Source: Helichrysum umbraculigerum (taxonomy: Eukaryota; Streptophyta; Magnoliopsida; Asterales; Asteraceae). Taken from it: a DNA stretch of 64,000 nt. Positions 22,991 to 31,698 of this stretch are shown one piece after another. Where the stretch lies: positions 87,706,501 to 87,770,500 of the forward strand of contig CATIUR010000003.1 of NCBI GenBank assembly GCA_949592205.1, written 5' to 3'. Position 1 is the stretch's first letter. Every line of letters starts with the position of its first letter. The position numbers and the translations under genes are program-made. A model generated the notes under the pieces. The model made no database searches. It was not told the DNA's origin and saw only the letters and a program-made list of their open reading frames with translations.

Positions 22991-23419
22991 TAGATCATAT
23001 TAGTTAGGTACCGGGTCGGGTCGGGTCGCATCATATCGGATGCTATTCCTAATATTTTCATTCGACACTTATTTATTTTCTAGTGGAGACTCTTTATACT
23101 CCATCAAGCTGAAATAAAACTTCATCTTCTCCAAGGCTAGTCTTGAGTTTTTGATGCCGAGAACAAATTTTAGATATTGTTAACAAACAATATACTTCTT
23201 TTTTAGTTATTCGAAACCTAAGTTAAGCTAAATGGAAAAGAAAACCTTTACACATGTAAAATCTTTACAACAAGAATCGACATTTTTGTGCAAGTAAATT
23301 AAATAGCAACTATCTAATCTTGTCACAATTACAATCAGTCTATATATATTGCTCTACATCGGATTTATATATACATGCTAATGCTATGTAGTATTCCATA
23401 ACTTTAAGAAAGAATATTT

Positions 23420-23641
23420 ATATAGAAGAAAATGTATATATTTATTTCTGATAGGATAGATAGTAGATATTGTCAAAAGTAAAATCACAGTGCATGACCT
23501 TATGTGAATTGTTTTTGTAATATATATTTTATATAGAAGAAAATGTATATATTTATTTCTGATAGGATAGATAGTAGATATTGTCAAAAGTAAAATCACA
23601 GTGCATGACCTTATGTGAATTGTTTTTGTAATATATATTTT
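23420..23641. repeat. Tandem duplication of a 111-bp unit
   Basis: Two essentially identical copies, each containing ATAGAAGAAAATGTATATAT and CACAGTGCATGACCTTATGT, lie head to tail with a period of 111 bp inside the right part of the hAT element. Their near identity implies a recent duplication. Confidence 0.9.
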
Positions 23642-23700
23642 ATTTAGTTACGAAAACTACATACATATTTATTTATTTAAGAGGTGGTTTTAAAAAGATA

Positions 23701-23957
23701 CTCCCTCCGTCCTAGAATAAGTGTCCTGTTTTTACTTTTTGAGTCTTTCTTTTTCAACTTTGACCTTACATATTTTTGTTTGTGTTATAGTATAATACTT
23801 GATACAAAATATATGAATGGATTGAGTTTTAAATGTATTTCCATTGGTATAATTTTCATAAAGTATTATATAAGACAAGCAAATATATTTATGGTTAAAG
23901 TTGAAAAATAAAGACTTCAAAATCTGAATCAGGACACTTATTCCGGGACGGAGGGAG
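23701..23957. mobile_element. Stowaway (Tc1/mariner) MITE, complete
   Basis: The 257-bp element begins CTCCCTCCGTCC and ends GGGACGGAGGGAG, the classic Stowaway inverted repeat, flanked by a TA duplication. It is inserted in the hAT element. Confidence 0.95.
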
Positions 23958-24784
23958 TATATATTTATAAGGGTTAATAAATGAGATTGAAAATAAAGTT
24001 AGTTGCTTTTGCAATTTCATGGATACTATCAGGGTCTTGGTGAAACATTTATATTCTCTTTCATCATCCATCTTCTCCAAACCACATCTAGCTTCACCTA
24101 GTTTTTCTTTCATCCGACGATTTAACAGCCACAAAAAAGTCAGAAAAAACTTACACTAGCATTTCATAGGTCTAAGACTCACAAGGAGGGTCCAAACTCT
24201 TTTGTAAGTGGGATCCAAATTCATTTACAATGAGGTTTCCTTAAAATTCTGTATAGTTATAAAGCAATTTTTTCCCCAAGGGTGGTCCAATGACCACCTT
24301 GAATGCATGTAAATTCGCCCCTGTTTGCACCTCTTGTACAATTTACTACAATACCGTAATTTGTTAAATAATTAACGTAAACATAACGCGGATCTATAGA
24401 TATGCAAGGTACAACATAATAAACTAATTACAATAAATAAAACAAATATCTTGTATAAACATTGATTAAGATATTAACCCTTAATTTATTTACAAGTTTA
24501 TAATGGTCAGTTTGTATCTAATATGAACACTATGATCTAAGTTTTTTATTCATGTCTTTTTATGTCATTTTATATGATTCAATTACAGCAACAACTACCA
24601 TGCCAAACAGATTTATATAACTTAAAGCTACAGATATCTACTCCAAATAAAAGCTACAGCCAACAGCTTACAGCTAATGCTTCAAGCTACAGCTACCAGC
24701 TAATTTTATACCCTTATAAAGAGTTATTTTATAATCGACTTTTAGGCTTTTCAAAATTCGAGAATCTATGTATCGAGTAGATAA

Positions 24785-25434
24785 GACAAGTTCAATAAAG
24801 TACAACAATTTTTGAAAGAATGAAGGTACCAATGAGATTGTGTCATTTGTACAAAAATCCATTTACCTCCAAGATCTTAAAAACTAATTATCTCACAAAT
24901 GGCAATTCGAAAAATTATAAAAATTGCACCATAAAATTCAGCGTTTTATCCTCTTCGATTTGCAATCCATCAAAGCATACTTTCGATGAGTTTTTTTTCC
25001 TTCGTTTTTTTGTGGGTTTCACAAATTACTAACACATGTGTTACTGCTTGGTTGTACATTTAATTTAAGTTCAGGGTTTAGAAGAGTTTAATGTTTATGG
25101 TTTAGTAGGATTTAGGGTTTAGAGTTTTGTAAAGCGTTTAGGGTTTGGGGTTTAGGGTTGCAAAACCCTAAACCATAAACCCTAAAACTTAAACCAACAC
25201 TTTAACAGGTGTTTTAGTAATTTGTGAAACCCACCGAAAAACAATAAAAAAAACTCGTAAAAAGTATGCCTTGAGTGATGGCAAATCGAAGATGATAAAA
25301 CGCTGAATTTTATTGTACAATTTTCATAATTTTTCGATTTGACATTTGTGAGAAATTAAAATTTCAAAAAAATGAGAATAAAGGAGTTTTTGTACAAATA
25401 ACGCAATCTTATTGTACTTCTTTGATCCCATCTC
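24785..25434. mobile_element. Palindromic Mutator-like MITE with telomere-like repeats, copy 3
   Basis: Same architecture as copies 1 and 2: mirror-image arms, an ACACATGTGTTA palindrome, GGGTTTAG units up to about 25160 and CCCTAAA units after. The boundary repeat TCGAGTAGATAA is present at 24773-24784 and 25435-25446, giving a 9-12-bp target duplication. This copy is shorter (about 650 bp) and more diverged in its TIRs. Confidence 0.82.
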
Positions 25435-26017
25435 TCGAGTAGATAAATAAAATAAATTTAGCCTAGCTTAAACTATATCCAGCTGCTTGGAGCCCTATTC
25501 TATAGGCGGAGACATTCATGAAAGGTTAGCCGCATATTAGATTAATTGAAAATCAGTTAATCGAATTATCATTTCGGCATATTTGTGAACATAGCTAGAT
25601 CAAAATCAAAATATTTTGATCATCGATAATCGGTTAACCGATTTTTTAAATTTAATTATTTGGTTAGCCAATTAATCGTTGGTTAATTATAATTCGTTTG
25701 TTTTTGTCTTTCTAATAAAATATATATATCAAAGATAAACATTTATTCAATGTGTATCGACGTTTAAAGTATATACGGAGTATGTTGTTTAAAGAAAATT
25801 AAAATCAAATAGTAATGTTTAACCTATCTTTCCAAAATTAAACTTGTAAGTACATTAAAATGAGTTAAAAATATAAATGGTTAACTCTACGTCGAGTGTA
25901 ATATTTAACATATAGTAGCATGTCACTCGCGCAATACAGCGGTGACAACTATTTTATCTATTTTTGCTATGTACAACAATATATTCATTGTATAACATGC
26001 TATGTCATTTATATTAT

Positions 26018-26320
26018 GGGTTAATATACACAGAGGGGATTAAAGTATCCCAAAATGTTGGCTTGGGGTACTAAAGTTTATGATTTGATAAAGCTATAAC
26101 CCAACTTTTAAAATCTCTCCCAAGTGGAAAATGAGCTGATAAAGATTCATCAATTTGAACAATTTTATAAACTTTGATTATCTTTGTAAACATATTAATA
26201 AACTTTAGTTACCCTTAAACACAATACGTATAGTTAACTTATAATTTTGTCAAATCATAAACTTTAGTACCCCAAGCGAACATTTTGAGATACTTTAATC
26301 CCCTCTGTGTGTATTAACCC
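26018..26320. mobile_element. Palindromic MITE, ~300 bp
   Basis: The left arm from 26018 (GGGTTAATATACACAGAGGG) is mirrored by the right arm ending at 26320 (complement GGGTTAATACACACAGAGGG). The similarity extends about 70 bp inward, to AAACTTTAGTACCCCAAG. There is no coding sequence. I could not settle a target duplication, so the superfamily is open. Confidence 0.75.
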
Positions 26321-26572
26321 TAATATCATTTGATTAAGTTTATTAAACAAATAATTTTTTTTATAGTAAAACAAAGTAATACAAATTAAATAATCTTTTA
26401 CCAAAATCATCATAAACTCATAATAGATCGATAGTTGATCAAAAACATGTAGTTATAATAATAGAATTGTCAATTTTAATTAATTAATTAATTTATTATT
26501 ATTATTTTTACAATATATATATCTATATTAAGTATTGACCATTTGAAAAATATCAAGTAAATAATTATGTAG

Positions 26573-27095
26573 ACAATCCTACGATCTTACAAAGTGAAAA
26601 TGTGCAGGATCAGAGCAGGATCGCTAATGAGGTAGGATCGGAGTAAGATCGTAGGATCGATCTTAGGATCGTAAGATCGGTGAACGATCTGATTCTACAA
26701 ATGGGCTAATTTTTTTTATTTTTTATTTACAATTGGGCTAAAATATTTATAGAGTCCATACCATAGTCCAAAGTCCAATGACATTGATGGTCCGTATAAA
26801 GTTACATTGATATCTTAGATTATGCTCTTAAACTCGTTATGACTATTGATACAATTGTACTATACTACTAACTTTTGTTTTAGTACGTTTATCGTACAAG
26901 AAATATATGTTGACAAATTGCATCCTTTAGTAATCTAAAAGTTAAATTGATTAGTTCCTCTAAATGTTACTATCCTACATGAATTTAGATATCTTTAAAT
27001 AAATAATGATATTTTGTTAGGATCTTACGATTGCGATCCGATCTTACGATGACAATCTTACAAAGTTAAAAGCGATTATTCATAGGATCCCGATC
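26573..27095. repeat. Patch rich in GATCGTAAGATC-like motifs, possibly the two ends of one element
   Basis: Between 26573 and 26700 the motif GATCGTAGGATC and variants recur about ten times in both orientations. A second cluster at 27018-27095 (GGATCTTACGATTGCGATCC) resembles the first in reverse. The 320 bp between is plain AT-rich DNA. This looks like the subterminal repeats of a transposon, but terminal repeats were not identified. Confidence 0.4.
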
Positions 27096-27594
27096 CTCTA
27101 ATTGTTACTAGTTTTTTGGTGTATATGGGTCGAAGTGGGCAGGGTTGGGCTGTCATTCTGCTTTTTTTGTTTTGATCATTCATTGAGTTTCGACTAATAT
27201 GTGTTCAACCCATTTGACATTTTCACATTATGCTTTCTCCAGGTACACTGCATCAGTTTTATGGAACAGTTACAGATTGGCTGAAAGATCGTCATGCTTT
27301 ATGTTCTTTTAGCCAATTGGTGTTGTATATGTTTGAATTTGTACACAGACTTCCCATTTACTGGTTATAAAGTGTTAATTGGTTGGCCTAACCCGAACGA
27401 GTATGTATGAATACGTTTTGAGCAATAAGACTATAGTTTGTTTATATCGTGTGACATTTACTTGTTTAAGTACTTTTATATATAAATAACTGAAATAATT
27501 GGAATTGGAAAGAAAATCTGCATAGATTAATTAAGACTTTTATTGATTGAATATCTATGCTTTAATGACTGAAACTTGAGTGATAAAAACATTT

Positions 27595-27815
27595 TCTATA
27601 CCTTTGGTGAACGTCATATAATGACATAAATTTCAGTCATTAAATCTTAAGGACTTTTTCTGACTGAAATATATAATGAGTATAGACTTTTAGTGATCCC
27701 TTTGTTAGTGACTCTTTTTTTCTCAGTAGGAGTAGTGTTTTGTGCTTTTACTGACTGTTTTGAAACCTTTAATGACACTTGTTTTCAGTCAGTAAATGGC
27801 CTTTATCTTGTAGTG
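27595..27815 (-). mobile_element. CACTA transposon end (fragment)
   Basis: On the minus strand the block starts CACTACAAGATAAAGGCC at 27815, the CACTA terminal signature. It is followed by repeated TTACTGACTG/TCATTAAAG subterminal motifs. The opposite end was not found in the window, so this is a remnant. Confidence 0.5.
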
Positions 27816-28100
27816 GTAGGAGTAATTTATTTAAAGATTAGTTTCCTTTTGGGTGATATGGGTAAATGAGTAAATTTTATTTTTATTTTAAGAATTAAGA
27901 TTCAAACTGGTTAAAATGTTTTATTAGTATTCGGATTCGGATAATATAGGAAGCACATTATTTACGGAAGCACATTATTTACTATTCACGTGGATACTCG
28001 CTCATACCCGAACAAAACACGTGGACACACGAATTCGAGCAAAGCACCTGTCCCGGATGTAATTATGTCTAGTATATATTCTGATAATACAGATACTATA

Positions 28101-28345
28101 CTCCCTCCGTTCCTTATAAATATTCAGTTTTGACTTTTGAAAGTCTTTTTTTCTACAACTTGATTTTAAATTATTTTGTTTGTGTTATATAATATTTGAT
28201 GTAAAATATATGAATGGATTGAATTTTAAATGTATATTCATTTATATAATTTTCATCAGGTATTAGATAACACAAACTTTATTTAAAGTCAAAATTAAAA
28301 AAGAAAGATTTCAAAAAGTCAAAAGTGGACACTTGTAATTGGATA
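28101..28345. mobile_element. Stowaway MITE, second copy, decayed right end
   Basis: The left end CTCCCTCCGT after TA and an interior very similar to 23701-23957 (TATGAATGGATTGAATTTTA) identify the same family. The right inverted repeat has degenerated after GGACACTTGTAATTGG. Confidence 0.82.
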
Positions 28346-28533
28346 TAATTAATATTACTCGATTATATATCATTCATATAAGTAATTTCCCACCTTAATT
28401 GTATTCATTTTTATCTCTAATATCGATCATCATCATATTTGTAGTTAGTTTTTTTAACACCATATACAGCTAGCCATTAAAAAGTTTATGCATGTATAAT
28501 CAAAACTTTACATTAAGATTCGCATTTACTTAC

Positions 28534-29077
28534 CTTTGAAGGGAATGCAACCAGCTTCAATAAGAGCAGCAAGATTAAAATAAGAAGTCCACAAGCAACA
28601 TGGACTAATCGTTTCAAAACTAAACACCGGAGTCGATGTCTCAATCGCTACCTCAACCGCAAAACCGAACACCCCATCTGGTATCATAACAGTCACCGGC
28701 CGCTCCGATCTCCTACTAAACCTACCCGAAACCATCATATCCTTGAAAAGTGGTTTAGTCACCGCGTCTATTGCATCCATGACCTCCTGAAATCGGTCAC
28801 CCGAGACAGGATTTTCATGATGGTCCAATCCATCAGGAATTGTCTCAAATTTGAAGTTTGGGTAGCGTTTGAACCTGGACAAGACATCGGTGTGGCGAAT
28901 GAGAGGGCGGTGAATGTGATCGGTGTTAAGAAAGGTGACATGAATGCCCGAAAGACATAAGAGTTCGGCTAACTTTAGAGCACAGTTTACTGGCCCTTGA
29001 AATGGTATAGGAAAGATTAACGCATGAGGTTCGAAAGGCCGTTTACCGCTGTTGTCTTGCTGATGAAATGGGTCCAT
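28534..29077 (-). CDS. UDP-glycosyltransferase (UGT85/UGT709-like), exon 1 of the complete gene
   Basis: The ATG at 29075-29077 opens 181 codons plus one base, ending ...TTCAAAG|GTAAGT, a perfect donor, so the intron is phase 1 and joins exon 2 at 9160. The N-terminus has the UGT acceptor-domain signature (HALIFPIPFQGPVN, residues 18-31), then NFKFETIPDGLD, VTVMIPDGVFGF and CCLWTSYFNLAALIE. One oddity: in the motif where UGTs carry the catalytic histidine (QGH), residue 29 is Pro (codon CCA at 28991-28993), while the partner Asp region (PDG) is kept. The neighbouring exon at 1106-1595 has the normal His. The product may therefore be catalytically altered or inactive as a glycosyltransferase, unless another residue substitutes. 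The reading frame is otherwise undamaged. Confidence 0.85.
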
Positions 29078-29661
29078 TTTTTGATCTGTTTGCGGTTTGG
29101 AAAATGATAATGATGAGCTTACAAAAATGGGTATAACTAAATTGACAACATCTATATATAATGTATTTAAAGACTTGAGTGTACATAATTAATGTACTTA
29201 TTTATACTTTCGACCTTCATAGTACTTAATAAAGTATTCGAGTTTTTACATTGTGTGTAATAAACTTTCTGTTTAGTGCTTTTGTATATATTTTAATAAC
29301 ATGTCAACTTGTAATGATGTCATATGTCATACATCTCATACACTTGATACGTAGAGAAAAGTAGTAAAACTTAAATATAATAGCGATGAATATAATAAGT
29401 TTATTACCATACACATAATAGAAGTCGTGATACACACTATAAATGTCAAATTATAAATAATTATATTTATGTGCACTTAAACCGCGTCCATTAGGTAAGC
29501 GTCAAGGTTTATGCGAATATATCAAATTTTGATCCATAATTAGTCACGAGTAGAATTTAAGATGCTAAGTACTGGCAAGTGCCAAGTTGGTCACGTGTGC
29601 ACATGCACTGGGGCTTTGACCTTCTATTTCCAGCTGCGCGTGCTTGTTTTTAAACTCATTG
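29078..29661 (-). promoter_or_regulatory. Proximal promoter region of the UGT gene, bounded by a Copia insertion
   Basis: These 584 bases separate the UGT start codon from the Copia target duplication (CATTG, 29657-29661). Apart from the TATA box I see no specific elements. Anything further upstream was displaced by about 13 kb. Confidence 0.5.
29152..29162 (-). promoter_or_regulatory. TATA box of the complete UGT gene
   Basis: ATTATATATAGA on the minus strand lies about 75-85 bases before the ATG, giving a short leader of usual plant length. The next upstream feature is the Copia element, whose 3' LTR begins about 500 bases further on. Confidence 0.5.
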
Positions 29662-29915
29662 TGAAAACTACGATCTAAGATGTTGATAACCACAGTGAAA
29701 ACACACACGAAACACACGGTTAAGAGAATAGTTCATCTTCTTTATTTCACTAATCTCGATCAATTACAATGATAACTAACTATCTGTATTTACAGACCAC
29801 AAATCAAGCTAACTAACAAGATACATCTTTTACACCCTAAGGTTTCTCATTTTACAGAATTAGTCCCTGTAATTACATTATTACAAGATGACTTATTAAC
29901 ACCTATACTTTTACA
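29662..29915 (-). repeat. 3' LTR of the RE1-like Copia element
   Basis: The 254 bases show no difference I can find from the 5' LTR at 42385-42638. The last 23 codons of the pol frame run into it. Confidence 0.95.
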
Positions 29916-31698
29916 CTCCCCCTCAAGTTGAGAGTGTAAACCTTGTGAAACTCCCAACTTGGATAAAAGTTTGGCTTGCTGATCAACATTAAGCACCTTT
30001 GTAAAGACATCTGCAACTTGTGACTTGGTTGAAACATACTTAGGTTTGATTAAACCCTGTTTTACTTGATCACGAACATAATGATAATCTATCTCAATAT
30101 GTTTGGTTCTAGCATGGAAAACGGGGTTAGCTGCTATATAAATAGCAGCTTGATTATCACAAAACAAATAAGCCAAGTGACTTCACAACAAGTAAGTGCC
30201 ATAGACCTGTACTCTGCTTCAGCAGAAGACCTGGAAACAACACCTTGTTTCTTAGACTTCCAAGAAACTGGAGAATCACCCAATAATATGCAGTAGCCGG
30301 TTGTAGACCTTCTAGTCATTGGACAACTTGCCCAATCTGAATCACAATAGGCAGTAAGTTTAACAGCAGAACTAGCAGCTAAGAGTACACCCTGACCTGG
30401 TGATTGTAGTAAGTACCTAAGTAGGTGTTTGGCTGCTTGCATATGTATAGAAGTTGGATTCTGCATAAATTGACTAAGCACTTGAACGGTATAACAAATA
30501 GCAGGTCTAGTGATGGTAAGATAAATCAGCTTTCCTATTATTCTTCTGTACTCTTTAAGATCAGACAAAGGAGTGCCTACATCTGCTTGTAATTTCACAT
30601 GTTGATCCATAGGAAGCTTATAAGGTTTAGAATTGAGCAATCCAGATTCTTTCAACAAATCAGTACAATACTTTTTCTGTGAGATAAAGATACCCTGTTC
30701 ACTCCTGGTTACTTCTAATCCCAAAAATAATTCAAAGCCCCTAAATCTTTCATATGAAATTGAGAACTTAATTGAGACTTAAGAAGATCAATTTGAGTTA
30801 GATCACTACCAGTAATCAACAAATCATCAACATACACCAGAATAGCAGTAAAGTGAGAAGAATCTTGTTTGGTGAACAGAGAATAGTCAGCTTTGGATTG
30901 TACATACCCAAAAGATAAAAGTGCAGAGGAAAGCTTGGAAAACCATTGTCTTGGTGCTTGTTTAAGCCCATAGAGAGACTTTTTCAACTTACAAACCAAG
31001 TTGGAATTATTTGAACCACCTCTAAGCTGCACAGACTCCCCCTTTCCTGCATAACCCAATGGTATTTTCATGTACACTTCTTCTAGCAAGTCACCATGTA
31101 AAAATGAATTAGAGACATCCATTTGACATGTGGACCACCCTTTCATGGCTGCTATAACTAACAATGCTCTCACAGTTACCATTTTGGCAACTGGAGCAAA
31201 AGTCTCTTCATAGTCTACTCCTTTCTTTTGCCTATTTCCATCAACTACCAATCTAGCCTTCTTTCTATCTAATGAACCATCTGCCTTTAATTTTGTTTTA
31301 TAGATCCAATGACATCCAATTGGTCTTTTGTTAGGTGGTAACTCTGTGATTTCCCAAGTTTCATTATTCTCAAGAGCAGCTAGCTCAGAATTCATAGCTT
31401 CACACCATCCTGCATCTACTACGGCTTCTTGGAAACAATTAGGATCATTCTGAGATAAAAGAGTAGCTAAGAAGGCTTGAAATTGAGGATAAACAAAAGA
31501 TTTTGTAACCTGATTTGCTTTAGGATGAGGCAAAGTAGAAGTAATGAAATCTTTATATTTTGATGGAAACTGAGAAGGTCTGGATGATCTTCTAAGTTCA
31601 GGTACAGAAGGAGTAGAATTTGAATCAGAAGTTGAAGATTGAGTTAGAGTAGAATTTGGAGCAGAATTAGATGAAGAAAATGGTGTCACACACCACAA
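29847..31698 (-). pseudogene. Copia pol, second half: reverse transcriptase and RNase H, frameshifted
   Basis: After the nested insertion the minus-strand frame resumes with a Ser/Thr/Pro-rich linker, then the RVT_2 reverse transcriptase (GWCEAMNSELAALENN, QMDVSNSFLHGDLLEEVYMK, LVYVDDLLITGS). Two lesions follow. A one-base loss in a T-run near 30724 breaks the frame inside RT (...ALNYF). Between the RNase H motifs AEAEYRSMAL and CDNQAA, near 30172, about 50 bases are missing and the frame shifts again. The RNase H tail (TKHIEIDYHYVRDQV, ADVFTKVL) then runs to a stop at 29847. The codons at the insertion edge match those at 39797 in phase, so the frame was continuous before the gypsy insertion. 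Confidence 0.92.
29916..29925 (-). promoter_or_regulatory. Polypurine tract of the Copia element
   Basis: TGAGGGGGAG on the minus strand directly abuts the 3' LTR. Confidence 0.85.

Larger units (their letters stand above)
12719..24323. mobile_element. hAT-type transposon split by a nested gypsy element and a Stowaway MITE
   Basis: The termini CAGTGGCGTATTTAGAAT (left) and CAGGGGCGAATTTACATG (right, complement) are hAT-type inverted repeats. They are flanked by a perfect 8-bp target duplication TTTGCACC (12711-12718 and 24324-24331), the duplication length typical of hAT. Removing the gypsy element (12805-22990) leaves about 1.4 kb, and removing the Stowaway about 1.15 kb. No transposase is readable, so it is non-autonomous. 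The gypsy insertion lies only 86 bp inside the left end. Confidence 0.85.
9161..28533 (-). other. 19.4-kb UGT intron packed with transposable elements
   Basis: The donor GTAAGT at 28533-28528 and the acceptor at 9165-9161 bound an intron of 19,373 bases. Identified contents, left to right: two foldback elements with telomere-like repeats, a Helitron-like end, a hAT element with a nested Tekay gypsy element and a Stowaway MITE, a third foldback element, a palindromic MITE, a GATCGTAAGATC-rich patch, a CACTA end and a second Stowaway. The unassigned parts (9161-9424, 11442-12718, 25447-26017, 27100-27590, 27816-28100) are AT-rich, with no coding signal I can recognise. No second set of UGT exons is present inside it. 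Confidence 0.7.
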
